Of a DNA stretch of 64,000 nt, positions 51,734 through 60,838 are shown piece by piece. Location of the stretch: NCBI RefSeq assembly GCF_007748195.1, contig NZ_CP037920.1, positions 7,250,062 through 7,314,061 on the forward strand, given 5' to 3'. The stretch comes from Gimesia aquarii. Lineage in GTDB: Bacteria > Planctomycetota > Planctomycetia > Planctomycetales > Planctomycetaceae. The notes under the pieces were generated by a model. The model had not been told where the DNA came from, ran no database searches, and saw only the letters and a list, made by a program, of their open reading frames with translations. Positions within the stretch are counted from its first letter, which is position 1; each line of letters opens with the position of its first letter. The position numbers and the translations under genes are program-made.

Positions 51734-53422
51734 CTAATAACCGACGGCAACCCCATCTTTGCGTGATTCTGTCGCTCCTTTCAATACACCCGCTTCCCAA
51801 TCAATCAAAATACCTTGATAGCCACCGAACTCACCCTTGGAACGCAACACATGGTGTCCCTTGTCCTGTAAGGCTTTGATCGTCATATCTGAAATCCCTG
51901 ACTCCACCACGACCGTTCCAACACCTTGTGGCAGTTCACCTGTGGGAGTTGCATCTCCGAAATGTCGCACCCGGGCTGTGTCACCAGCCGCCTGCACGTT
52001 CATTTTGAAATCGATCAGGTTAACCAGTACTTGCACATGCCCCTGCGGTTGCATGTCGCCTCCCATCACACCAAAACAAAACCAGGGGCGACCATCTTGC
52101 GTCACCATTGCAGGAATGATCGTATGGAACGGACGTTTGTTTGGTTCCAGACGGTTTAGATGATGTTTGTCGAGCGCAAATAAGGAGCCACGATTTTGCA
52201 TTGCAAATCCTAGATCGCCCGGTGTTACCTGCGAACCAAAGCCGAAATAATTACTTTGGATCAACGAACAAAAGTTTCGGTCTTTGTCAACAACAGATAA
52301 ATAAACGGTGTCCCCATGTTTTAACTTAGGATCTCCTGCAGGAACATCGGCCGCTGCTCGATCTGGATTGATTCGCTTTCGCTGCCGATCGGCATATGCT
52401 TTTGATATCAGTTCATCAACTGGTAACTTCTCAAAATCAGGGTCCGCATAAAACTGCGCCCGATCGGCATACGCCAGTTTTTTTGCTTCCACCAATAAAT
52501 GCAAATATTCGGCACTCCCCGGACCCATTGAGGCAAGATCATATTCCTCCAACAGATTTAACATTTCCAGAGCCGCAATGCCCTGCCCACTGGGAGGTAA
52601 CTCCCAGATGTCATAGCGTCGATAGCTGGTAGATACAGGGTCAATCCAGTCATCACGATGGTCCGCCAGGTCTTGTAGCGAAAAGAACCCTCCATGATTT
52701 TGACTGAATTCAACCAGACGTTTGGCGATAGATCCCTGGTAAAACTCCTGCTTCCCTTTGTCTGCGATCAACTGATATGTGTGAGCGAGACGCGGATTAC
52801 AAAATAACTCTCCCTCACATGGTGCACGGTGACCATCAATCAAAAATGTCTCTGCCGAATCGAGCCAGGCAGAAAGTTTTTTTTCTGAGTTCTTCCAATA
52901 ACCGGCAATGATTTCAGTAACCGGAAATCCTTCTTCGGCCGTCTTGATCGAAGGACTCAGTAAGTCCGCCAGGGACTGAGTCCCGAATCGCGTATGCAAT
53001 GTTTCCCAGCCACTCACACAACCGGGTACGGACCAGCTTAATAACCCGTGATCCGGAATGGATTTTAATTCGCGCTTCGAAAATTCATCTCGGGACAAAC
53101 TGGAGGGGCTTCGGCCACTCGCATTCAGCCCCAACAATTTTTGTGACTTGGCATCCCAATAAATAGCAAAAAGATCGCCACCAATCCCACAGCTCATCGG
53201 CTCGACCACGCCAAGCATCGCATTCACGGCAATTGCAGCATCGACGGCGTTGCCACCTGATTTCAATACATCTAACCCTACCTGGGCAGCCAAAGGCTGG
53301 CTGGTTGCCACCATGCCATGCCGGGCAACAGCTATAGACCGACTTTGCTGTCGCAGACCATAGGGGCGATCGTAGCCACCTCCCAGTTGATCTTTTGACC
53401 GAGACTCCAAATCTTTTCTCAT
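51734..53422 (-). CDS. Gamma-glutamyltransferase family protein
   Basis: A 562-residue Ntn-hydrolase that transfers or hydrolyses gamma-glutamyl groups. KHGDTVYLSVVDKD holds the Thr372 that becomes the new N-terminus and nucleophile after autoprocessing. GNAVDAAIAVNAMLGVVEPM, SCGIGGDLF and ELPPSGQGIAALEML are family blocks, and FCFGVMGGDMQPQGH matches the glycine-rich substrate loop (usually SPGGSxI), with Met-Gly-Gly-Asp here. No signal peptide is present, unlike secreted glutathione-hydrolysing enzymes, so it is probably cytoplasmic and acts on another gamma-glutamyl or amide compound. Confidence 0.92.
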   Translation of the reverse strand: MRKDLESRSKDQLGGGYDRPYGLRQQSRSIAVARHGMVATSQPLAAQVGLDVLKSGGNAVDAAIAVNAMLGVVEPMSCGIGGDLFAIYWDAKSQKLLGLNASGRSPSSLSRDEFSKRELKSIPDHGLLSWSVPGCVSGWETLHTRFGTQSLADLLSPSIKTAEEGFPVTEIIAGYWKNSEKKLSAWLDSAETFLIDGHRAPCEGELFCNPRLAHTYQLIADKGKQEFYQGSIAKRLVEFSQNHGGFFSLQDLADHRDDWIDPVSTSYRRYDIWELPPSGQGIAALEMLNLLEEYDLASMGPGSAEYLHLLVEAKKLAYADRAQFYADPDFEKLPVDELISKAYADRQRKRINPDRAAADVPAGDPKLKHGDTVYLSVVDKDRNFCSLIQSNYFGFGSQVTPGDLGFAMQNRGSLFALDKHHLNRLEPNKRPFHTIIPAMVTQDGRPWFCFGVMGGDMQPQGHVQVLVNLIDFKMNVQAAGDTARVRHFGDATPTGELPQGVGTVVVESGISDMTIKALQDKGHHVLRSKGEFGGYQGILIDWEAGVLKGATESRKDGVAVGY

Positions 53423-53669
53423 GATTACATGCTTTCAAAATGATCAGGCTTTTTCAGTCACGTTCTTTAGATGCCAGCTCGCATCGAGATTAAATAAGGA
53501 AAAACAAACAAATTATCGTAAAAAAGACAAAGATGAGCTAACTTGGTAGATGCAAAAGCACAGGATAGGAGAGAAAATCATAGAATTCCAGGCACGAAAG
53601 TTTCATTCTGTAATAAATCATTTTCAAAGTCATTGAAGTTTCTTATTTAATCACAAGGAAATTTGAATC

Positions 53670-54272
53670 ATGGGGCAAGTTCAGAGCTGGATGATCCCGT
53701 TGGCAGTCATCCTGCTATCACAAGTACCAACGCTCGCAAAGGATTCTACCACTCAACAAAAACCGCATCCCGACGCTGTCGCAAACTCGCACGCGCCCGG
53801 CGAAGTCGATAAGCCGGAACTCGTTCCGTTCGTCGTGTCTGATCCTGCAAAATTACCTGGAATTGTCATCGATGAAACAGAGGCCCAATTAATCGGAACC
53901 TGGCAGTATTCAACTCATACTCCCCCCTATGTAGGACTCGGCTATCTACACGACCAGAAGAAAGGCAAAGGGAAGAAAGCAGTCGTTTATACGCCTAAAC
54001 TTCCCAAATCAGGCCGCTACGAAGTACGGCTCTCACATTGTTATAACATCCGCAGATCAACGAACACTCCGATTACCATACATCATGCTGACGGAGAAAA
54101 AACAATACGCATCAATCAACAAAAAATTCCCGAATATAAAAAACTGTTCCGCAAGTTGGGAGTCTTTCGATTCAGAGCAGGGAAATCAGGCTGGGTCAAA
54201 ATATCCAACGAGGGCACAGACGGAAAATATGTCATCGCCGATGCAGTCCAGTTTTTATATATGGGTGATTGA
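53670..54272 (+). CDS. Secreted golvesin C-terminal-like domain protein
   Basis: A 200-residue exported protein with a signal peptide ending near LSQVPTLA-KD. Residues ~65-198 match the golvesin/xanthan-lyase carbohydrate-binding-like domain. The blocks are IGTWQYSTHTPPYVGLGYLH, SGRYEVRLSHCYNIRRSTNT, PITIHHADGEKTIRINQQ, and GWVKISNEGTDGKYVIADAV. In other proteins this domain is appended to enzymes; here it is alone. AAGGAAA before the ATG supports the start. Probably binds a polysaccharide or the envelope. Confidence 0.8.
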   Translation: MGQVQSWMIPLAVILLSQVPTLAKDSTTQQKPHPDAVANSHAPGEVDKPELVPFVVSDPAKLPGIVIDETEAQLIGTWQYSTHTPPYVGLGYLHDQKKGKGKKAVVYTPKLPKSGRYEVRLSHCYNIRRSTNTPITIHHADGEKTIRINQQKIPEYKKLFRKLGVFRFRAGKSGWVKISNEGTDGKYVIADAVQFLYMGD

Positions 54273-54294
54273 GGCGTTTGCTCACCCTGAAAAA

Positions 54295-54963
54295 TCAGAT
54301 CTGCCACAGGGATCGAATCGGATCGTGAATGTCTTCTGTATGTTCCAAGATCGCTTCAATGCCAGCTGTCATACCGGCAACCGCCGTTTCTTCGGACATA
54401 CTTGGAGCACCCAGATGACATTCCATAGCGGCAACACTGGGAAGATGTGGCAGGTGAATCCAACCGGCTCGGATATTAAGATTCTCCGTCGCAATATGGT
54501 GCAGGATACCATACATCAAATGATTACAGACAAAGGTTCCCGGCGTATCTGAAATGTCAGCGGGAACCCCTGCTGCCCGCATTGCTTTCACAATCGCGCG
54601 AATGGGCAGCGTTGTATAATAACCAACGGGCCCTTCAGGATCGGTCGGCTGATCTTGAAGTCCGCAACCTTCATTATCAACAAGTTGGTAACGTGTGGCA
54701 TCGTTAAAGTTATTCGCGATCCGCTCCACCGTGATCATGGATCGACCACCGTATTCTCCCAGCATTATGACTACGTCCGGCTGAATATCTGCAATCACTT
54801 CTTTGACATATTCAATCGATTTAAAAAAGGCCGCGGGAGCGATTTTGGCTATCACAGTCGCCCCGTTGATCGTCATTCCGTCCAGTTTTCTGGCAACACT
54901 TCCCGCAGGATTCACAGGAGTCGTTCCAAAGGCGTCAAATCCGGTTACAAGTACTTTTGTCAT
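54295..54963 (-). CDS. pcp: Pyroglutamyl-peptidase I
   Basis: Removes N-terminal pyroglutamate from peptides. The catalytic triad is E80 (MITVERIANN), C146 (FVCNHLMYG) and H170 (WIHLPHLP), matching the Glu-Cys-His of the C15 peptidase family. VLVTGFDAFGTTPVNPA is the family's N-terminus. The 222-residue length is normal and there is no signal peptide, so it is cytoplasmic. I start at the ATG at 54963; an adjacent TTG would add one residue. Convergent with the golvesin-domain gene. Confidence 0.95.
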   Translation of the reverse strand: MTKVLVTGFDAFGTTPVNPAGSVARKLDGMTINGATVIAKIAPAAFFKSIEYVKEVIADIQPDVVIMLGEYGGRSMITVERIANNFNDATRYQLVDNEGCGLQDQPTDPEGPVGYYTTLPIRAIVKAMRAAGVPADISDTPGTFVCNHLMYGILHHIATENLNIRAGWIHLPHLPSVAAMECHLGAPSMSEETAVAGMTAGIEAILEHTEDIHDPIRSLWQI

Positions 54964-55216
54964 CAAACTTCAATTCAAAAATAGCAGAGTGCCTGCATCA
55001 AGTTCTAAAACCACTTTACTTAGCATATCGAGAACATTTTGAATGACCACAAGTAGAGATTTTTTTTGATCAAAGAATAGAATTACTCGAGCTCGAAGCA
55101 GTATAGCGGTAACGACTTACGTCTTTGTTAAAAACTCTAATTCACCTTTTTTTCTTGTCGTGTGAAAGGTTTCCTTTTGTGGTGGATATTTACTGGTAAG
55201 GAACGAGAATAAATGC

Positions 55217-55885
55217 ATGGAATCACCAGTCCCTGATACTCGAAACAGCCTGATTCTGCGACTACCTGACAAACGAGATGTCGAGGCATGGGATCAGTTT
55301 GTATCGATTTATGAACCGCTGGTGTACCGGCTGGCGCGGGCAAAAGGTTTGCAGGATGCGGATGCCCGGGAAGTTGTGCAGGAAGTCCTTGTATCGGTTT
55401 CATGTGCGATTGAACGATGGGAGTTTGAACCGGAACGCGGTCGATTTCGTGACTGGCTGTTTCGGATAGCCCGCAATTTAATGATCAAGTATTTGACTCG
55501 TCGGAAGTACCGCTCGATTGGCACTGGGGACTCAGGCATGGCGCAAATCCTGGAACAGCAAGCCGACTCAGTCAGTGAAGAAGAAGAGTCAACTCATTTT
55601 GATTTGGAATTTCGACGTGAAGTGTTTCGGTGGGCGGCAGAACAGGTCCGGGAACAGGTAAAAGAGCGTACCTGGCAAGCGTTTTGGCTGTCGAGCATTG
55701 AAGGGCAAGAGACAACAGACGTCGCACAAAAACTCGAAATGAGCGTTGGTGCAGTTCACATTGCCCGCAGCCGCATTCGAAGTCGTTTGCGGGAAACGAT
55801 CAAAACACTGGAACAGAACGAAGAAGAAAATTCTCATCACACCACGCGAGGTAAAGACCGTGACGAGTCATCTAAAACATGCTGA
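55217..55885 (+). CDS. ECF sigma factor associated with a Ser/Thr kinase
   Basis: A 222-residue ECF sigma factor. Region 2 (AWDQFVSIYEPLVYRLARAK; DADAREVVQEVLVSVSCAIE; FRDWLFRIARNLMIKYLTRR) covers ~22-95 and region 4 (FWLSSIEGQETTDVAQKLEM, then SVGAVHIARSRIRSRLRETI) covers ~150-200. An acidic, Ser-rich linker separates them and a charged tail follows. The end overlaps the kinase gene by 26 bases. This sigma-kinase pairing is a known planctomycete signalling arrangement in which the kinase is thought to control sigma activity, perhaps by phosphorylation. Confidence 0.92.
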   Translation: MESPVPDTRNSLILRLPDKRDVEAWDQFVSIYEPLVYRLARAKGLQDADAREVVQEVLVSVSCAIERWEFEPERGRFRDWLFRIARNLMIKYLTRRKYRSIGTGDSGMAQILEQQADSVSEEEESTHFDLEFRREVFRWAAEQVREQVKERTWQAFWLSSIEGQETTDVAQKLEMSVGAVHIARSRIRSRLRETIKTLEQNEEENSHHTTRGKDRDESSKTC

Positions 55886-57395
55886 CGATGCAGAGCTGCA
55901 AATTTTGCTCTATGGAGACGAAGACAGCAATGAATATCGCACAGCGGCAGCGCATGTAGAGAATTGTGAAGTATGTCAAAAGCGACTCAACACAGCTGCA
56001 GGACCGGCACAACTTGATGTGGAAACCAGAGAGTTACTCAGTGATTATCCCTGGAAAGAGTTATCAAACAGTCGCACAGGTTTTCAAAGTATCGATGGAA
56101 CACACAACCAATCAGAACACCTGGCCTTTCTAAACCCACCGAATCATCCTGAGATGCTTGGCCGTCTTGGGCGATACGAGGTTGAGCGCGTGATTGGTTC
56201 CGGTGGGATGGGGCTTGTGCTAAAGGCCTTTGACTCTGAATTGAATCGCCCGGTGGCCATCAAAGTACTGGCACAGCATCTGGCACATAGCGGAGCCGCG
56301 CGACAACGTTTCGCCAGAGAATCACGGGCGGCTGCAGCCGTAGTGCATGAGCACGTCGTCGCGATTCATAATGTGGAAGCCGACGATGAGAGCCCTTTCC
56401 TCGTAATGCAGTATGTTGCAGGCGAGTCGTTGCAGGCGCGTGTTGACCGGGAAGGACCGCTCGACGCAAAAGAAATCATGCGCATTGGCATTCAGGCCGC
56501 ATCCGGACTCGCAGCAGCACATGAACAGGGAGTGATCCACCGTGATGTCAAACCTGCAAATATCCTACTGGAGCAAGGCATTGAACGCATTCTACTCACC
56601 GACTTCGGATTAGCAAGAACCGTCGATGATGCCAGCCTCACTCATACAGGGATCATCGCCGGCACACCTCACTATATGTCACCTGAGCAGGCAAACGGCG
56701 ACACAATTGACCATCGTACGGATCTCTTCAGTCTTGGGTCAGTACTCTACTTCATGGCCACAGGTCGGCCACCGTTTAGGGCCGAACGAGCAATGGGTGT
56801 ACTCAATCGAGTTTGTCACGACACGCATCGTCCGGTATGGCAGGTCAATAGTGACATTCCCGACGACTTATCGGACATCATCGACCGACTGCTGGAGAAA
56901 AAGGCGTCGCGCCGATTTGAGAGTGCCATTGAAGTCCGGGAATCGCTGGTTCGATTGCTTGCCAGAACACAACAGTATGGAACACGTCACCGAAGCCATA
57001 TCATGAAATTGATTCGACGGCGTCCGTTTCTTACCAGCGGAGCATTCTTCTGTCTGATCTCAGTCATCGCTATAGCGTCGATGTTTGTGTCACCAAAAGT
57101 GGTACGCACAGAAAGATCTTCGACACCGCCACCAGAGACCGTTGTATCAGAGAGTGACATTACACTGGCTCAGCAAGATCAAGCGATCGCCGCAGAGTCC
57201 GCTGCATATTCCGCAGCAGCCCATGACATTTCAGAACGCCTTCGGCAACTCGAAATCATCTCGAACGCAGGACAGTTTGCACAACCAGTAAATGATGAAT
57301 TCTGGCACAACTCTGAGTCGATTAAAGCACATTTAGACCAATTGGAACGTGATGCATTCCGCGATCCTTTAAACTCTTCAATTAAGGAAGAATAA
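55860..57395 (+). CDS. Membrane Ser/Thr kinase with N-terminal anti-sigma-like zinc finger
   Basis: A 511-residue signalling protein. I chose the GTG at 55860 because GAGGT precedes it and the encoded protein begins right at the first domain. Residues ~25-50 contain HVENCEVC, the HxxxCxxC of anti-sigma zinc fingers. The kinase domain follows (~100-365): GSGGMG glycine loop, AIKVL Lys, HRDVKPANI catalytic loop, DFGLA metal site, and GTPHYMSPEQ. One membrane span lies at ~387-410 (FLTSGAFFCLISVIAIASMF), with a Ser/Ala-rich extracytoplasmic tail. It combines anti-sigma, kinase and sensor functions on one chain, next to its sigma factor. Confidence 0.92.
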   Translation: MTSHLKHADDAELQILLYGDEDSNEYRTAAAHVENCEVCQKRLNTAAGPAQLDVETRELLSDYPWKELSNSRTGFQSIDGTHNQSEHLAFLNPPNHPEMLGRLGRYEVERVIGSGGMGLVLKAFDSELNRPVAIKVLAQHLAHSGAARQRFARESRAAAAVVHEHVVAIHNVEADDESPFLVMQYVAGESLQARVDREGPLDAKEIMRIGIQAASGLAAAHEQGVIHRDVKPANILLEQGIERILLTDFGLARTVDDASLTHTGIIAGTPHYMSPEQANGDTIDHRTDLFSLGSVLYFMATGRPPFRAERAMGVLNRVCHDTHRPVWQVNSDIPDDLSDIIDRLLEKKASRRFESAIEVRESLVRLLARTQQYGTRHRSHIMKLIRRRPFLTSGAFFCLISVIAIASMFVSPKVVRTERSSTPPPETVVSESDITLAQQDQAIAAESAAYSAAAHDISERLRQLEIISNAGQFAQPVNDEFWHNSESIKAHLDQLERDAFRDPLNSSIKEE

Positions 57396-58414
57396 TGAAA
57401 AAAACAAGCTCGCTTAGAATTAAACTCTCTTGTGGAATCGTAGCTGTTCTTTCCACAGTGTTGTTTGGCAATATCGGTTTTGCACAACGATCAACGACAA
57501 AGGCGCAACAAAAAACAAACGACCCATTTGGTCAGTCGCTTCAACCAGTCCCTATTCAGCAATATCGTCCAAGCCTCAGCAATCCGGCTCGTTCAAACTC
57601 CCGTTATATTGGACATTTGTTTGAACATACCATCTCGCAGAAACTCCAAAAACTTCGCCAAGAACTCAAGAATGCAAAATCAAATGAACAGAAAGAAGAA
57701 GTAGAAAAATCAGTGCGAGAAGCGCTCCTTGAATACTTTAACAAGGACATGAAACATCGCGAAGCAGAACTGGAGAAATTAATGTTACGCAGTTCCAAAA
57801 TGTCAGCAGCACTTGAAAAGCGCGCCGCGGCAAAGGAACAACTTGTCGATTTGCAACTCAAGTCTTTCAAATATGAAATGGATGGACTGGGCTTATTTAC
57901 AAAACAGGGGCTGACTTCCCAGTGGAAGTCAGCAACACGTGCTTACCCCACTTACACTATCGTGAATTCGTTTGACAGCGAAGGTCTATACTTGGAAGCA
58001 GCAAAACCGAAAGTTGACCCTTTAAAGACAGCAATGGACACTGTAAATACTATGCTTCAGAAACTACGAAGTGAGAAGTCGGATGAAGGTCGAACCAAAG
58101 CAACGAGCGAATTGCGTAAAGCACTCAGCAATTATTTCGACTTAGACCTGAAAGCTCGACAAAAGGAAATCGATAAAATTAATGCAGGACTCAAAAAGAT
58201 GCAGACGGGACTCCAGAAACGAGCCGACGCAAAGGACAATATTGTTGACCTGCAGTTGCAAATTATTGTGAACGAAGCCAAAGGTCTCGGATTTTTCCGC
58301 AGCTCTGCATTAAATTCAGCTCAGCATGGAATTGATCTGAGGTTACCGGCCCTCGATAATTTAGGTCGATCAAAAAAAGATACGTTTTTCCTTCGTAGAA
58401 ATATTTTACGCTAA
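57395..58414 (+). CDS. Secreted coiled-coil protein with a duplicated ~85-residue domain
   Basis: A 339-residue exported protein whose start shares a base with the kinase stop. The leader (LSCGIVAVLSTVLFGNIGFA) is a signal peptide. Two homologous helical domains follow. The first (~85-167) reads LQKLRQELKNAKSNEQKEEV ... LEYFNKDMKHREAELEKL ... LEKRAAAKEQLVDLQL ... GLGLF. The second (~227-306) reads LQKLRSEKSDEGRTKATSEL ... SNYFDLDLKARQKEIDKI ... LQKRADAKDNIVDLQL ... GLGFF. The repeats have the same order of blocks and similar spacing. It is probably an extracytoplasmic partner or target of the kinase system. No family is recognised. Confidence 0.8.
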   Translation: MKKTSSLRIKLSCGIVAVLSTVLFGNIGFAQRSTTKAQQKTNDPFGQSLQPVPIQQYRPSLSNPARSNSRYIGHLFEHTISQKLQKLRQELKNAKSNEQKEEVEKSVREALLEYFNKDMKHREAELEKLMLRSSKMSAALEKRAAAKEQLVDLQLKSFKYEMDGLGLFTKQGLTSQWKSATRAYPTYTIVNSFDSEGLYLEAAKPKVDPLKTAMDTVNTMLQKLRSEKSDEGRTKATSELRKALSNYFDLDLKARQKEIDKINAGLKKMQTGLQKRADAKDNIVDLQLQIIVNEAKGLGFFRSSALNSAQHGIDLRLPALDNLGRSKKDTFFLRRNILR

Positions 58415-58668
58415 CCTGGAACGAAGTAGCTCGAAACCAGTAAAGAGACTTCAATTTGGTTACTTCTGACTGTAAAGCTAAGCTAGTCAACACTGTGTGA
58501 AGGAAAGCAATGAGTGGTTCGTATTTGACTGATTCTATTCGTTGAGAGTGTTTACACTTTGAGCCTTTTGGGATTTATTTTTCAAATTGGCGTGATATTG
58601 TCTAATTCTATCCGCCTATCAGGTAATTAGAACATTTTAACGCTCACACAACACAGAAAGTCAGTCAC

Positions 58669-59055
58669 ATGAGCCAACCATCTGCTACCACTAAAAAAAC
58701 AGACAAGAAAACACTCATTCTGCCACTGCTCATCATCAGTATTGGCATCGGTTGGTTGTTAACAACACTAGGAATCGTTCCCGGTATCAACTGGATCTGG
58801 ACGCTCGGTCTAGCGGTGGTAGGCCTGCTTTCCTTTGCCGTCAGTGGTATCGATAAATCAACGGTGGTTATCGGCCCCTTTTTTCTCATCTCCAGTTGTC
58901 TGTCTGTTCTACGTCAAACAGGGCGAATCACATTAGACGTCGAGGTGCCTATTCTTGTCATCGTAGTCGGCTGCCTACTGTTGGTCGCCCGAAACAAGTC
59001 AATTCCGATTCCTGACTGGGTTGTCTTAGAATCCAAAGAGAAAGCTAACAAGTAG
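58669..59055 (+). CDS. Small four-helix membrane protein (LiaI/LiaF-like N-terminal type)
   Basis: A 128-residue protein with about four hydrophobic segments (~18-37, 42-60, 66-82, 93-110), starting LILPLLIISIGIGWLLTTLG. The pattern of short helices and the 'GIGWLLTTLG' start resemble the membrane part of LiaF/LiaI-like envelope-stress proteins. The resemblance is weak and there is no soluble domain. It stands alone between the kinase operon and the CaiB-like gene. Confidence 0.6.
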   Translation: MSQPSATTKKTDKKTLILPLLIISIGIGWLLTTLGIVPGINWIWTLGLAVVGLLSFAVSGIDKSTVVIGPFFLISSCLSVLRQTGRITLDVEVPILVIVVGCLLLVARNKSIPIPDWVVLESKEKANK

Positions 59056-59167
59056 TCTCTCTACTACTTAAAACAAAATTTGTGCTACCACATTCAATCC
59101 GCTATTATCTCTCAGGTCAGAAAGATGAATCAGGAATGAATACCTTAGAGATCAGGCACCATTCAAA

Positions 59168-60658
59168 ATGCATGGAACCGAAACACAACAACGCATTTTT
59201 AATGAAATTGTTGAACCATTGGAAATCGATTTTGATACGGAAAGTCCCCTCGAAATTATCCAGAAACCGGGATATATCGATTCTCCGGTTGCGACACATG
59301 ATTTCGCAGCGGCGGCACTAGGAGCATTTGGAAAAGCAACCGCTACGATCGGTCAGATGAGAGGACTGGGCTCACAAGCGATTCGTGTCGATCGTCGGCA
59401 TGCGGGATTGATATTAAATTCGGTTGCCTATCATTTTCAAGAGGGTTGGCAGCTCGATATCTCTCCCGTACACACGCCTGTGAATAACTTCTTCCAAACT
59501 AAGGATGGTCGGCAAGTGATGTATAACGGAGCTTACACGCACTTACGGGAAGGAATTCTCAAGTTTCTGAACTGTGTGGGAGCGCATGACGCGATTGCCC
59601 AGGCAACCTTACAATACGACGCGCAAGACCTGGAAGACCAGCTTTCCGAACTAGGGCTTTGCACTTCCATCGTTCGAGACAAGGAAGAATGGCTGGCTCA
59701 TCCACAAGGCAAAGCCATTGCTACGACACCTGTGATTGAACTGAGGAAAATTGCCGATGGTCAACCGGAACCATTTACAGAAGATGTCATTCGTCCGCTG
59801 GAAAAAACGAGAGTACTTGAATTCGCACGAGTGCTTGCAGGACCAACTATAGGCCGTAGTCTGGCGGAACAAGGAGCGGATGTCATCCATGGACGCCATC
59901 CTTATCTGGATCACATTTTCCCATTTGAAATAGAAACCGGTTGGGGTAAGAAGTCCGCGTATCTGGATTATCAGTCCCAGCGCGACCGTAACCATATTTT
60001 CCAATTACTCGCAACCGCAGATGTATTCATTGATGGTCTTCGACACGGCGCAATGAAGCAGGCAGGCTTTTCGATTGAGGAATTGACACAACGAAAAAAA
60101 AATTTGATCATTGTCCAATTAGACTGTTATGGATTTCAGGGACCATGGGCAGAGCGGCGTGGCTGGGAACAGTTGGCACAGAGTTGTACGGGCCTTGCCA
60201 AAATCCACAGTGCAGGAAAAGAGCGACTTAGTCTCATTCCGGCTTATTTCAACGATTACGGTACAGGAATTTTGGGAGCTCTGGGTGTGACGGCAGCACT
60301 CATACGTCGTGCTACAGAGGGAGGAAGCTGGCTCGTCCGTGTGGCTCTCGCCAAGACCGCAATGCTGGCAACCCGATACCACAACAATACAGAGTCCCCT
60401 GTGCCGATCAGCCAGGAAGACCTTGAAGCATATCTGATCGATCAGGATAGTCGCCTTGGTCTGCTGACACGGGTAGCACCGCCGATCCAATTCGAACGCA
60501 CCCCTTCATTAAGCGCCCGAGCAGGTACTGCTCCAGGTTCAGACACATTGAACCTCGATTGGGACAATACTTTTTCAAGTTCACAAGAGATTCCCCATCG
60601 CCCCACAGAAATTTTCAGGCAGAAACAAGTACACTGGAAAGCAAATCAGACTTTGTAA
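59168..60658 (+). CDS. CaiB/BaiF CoA-transferase family III-like protein, unusual domain order
   Basis: A 496-residue protein of the class III CoA-transferase superfamily. Residues ~205-410 match the usual N-terminal half (TRVLEFARVLAGPTIGRSLA; EQGADVIHGR; TADVFIDGLRHGAMKQAGFS; GWEQLAQSCTGLA). The first ~190 residues contain blocks normally found toward the C-terminus (DGRQVMYNGAYTHLREGILK; DKEEWLAHPQGKAI). This looks like a duplicated or circularly permuted arrangement. A catalytic Asp cannot be identified confidently. It may transfer CoA between organic acids; substrates are unknown. Confidence 0.78.
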   Translation: MHGTETQQRIFNEIVEPLEIDFDTESPLEIIQKPGYIDSPVATHDFAAAALGAFGKATATIGQMRGLGSQAIRVDRRHAGLILNSVAYHFQEGWQLDISPVHTPVNNFFQTKDGRQVMYNGAYTHLREGILKFLNCVGAHDAIAQATLQYDAQDLEDQLSELGLCTSIVRDKEEWLAHPQGKAIATTPVIELRKIADGQPEPFTEDVIRPLEKTRVLEFARVLAGPTIGRSLAEQGADVIHGRHPYLDHIFPFEIETGWGKKSAYLDYQSQRDRNHIFQLLATADVFIDGLRHGAMKQAGFSIEELTQRKKNLIIVQLDCYGFQGPWAERRGWEQLAQSCTGLAKIHSAGKERLSLIPAYFNDYGTGILGALGVTAALIRRATEGGSWLVRVALAKTAMLATRYHNNTESPVPISQEDLEAYLIDQDSRLGLLTRVAPPIQFERTPSLSARAGTAPGSDTLNLDWDNTFSSSQEIPHRPTEIFRQKQVHWKANQTL

Positions 60659-60679
60659 AAAATCAAATTTCCGCTCAAA

Positions 60680-60838
60680 CTAATTTGGTTGTTTCTTGTC
60701 ATCCATCAACCGCTCGGTCTCCATGAAACGGTGCTTAGGTCGCTCGAACCAATTGCGTGTCGCGGGAAAGAAAAACCAGACGAGTACAAATACCAACATT
60801 AATACAGTCACGCCGCCGACAATCAGATTGACGATCAT
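60680..60838 (-). CDS. Small membrane protein after the cbb3 oxidase (CcoQ-like position)
   Basis: A 52-residue protein, too short for usual gene calling. It has one membrane helix (NLIVGGVTVLMLVFVLVWFF), then a basic/acidic tail (FERPKHRFMETERLMDDKK). AGGAGG seven bases before its ATG is a near-perfect ribosome binding site, and the ATG overlaps the oxidase stop (ATGA). Size, topology and position match CcoQ-like subunits of cbb3 oxidases, but the sequence itself is not diagnostic. Confidence 0.75.
   Translation of the reverse strand: MIVNLIVGGVTVLMLVFVLVWFFFPATRNWFERPKHRFMETERLMDDKKQPN

Noticed and set aside
55746..55859. Upstream extension of the Ser/Thr kinase
   Set aside because: It overlaps the sigma gene by ~140 bases, and its residues look random; the GTG at 55860 has a good ribosome binding site.
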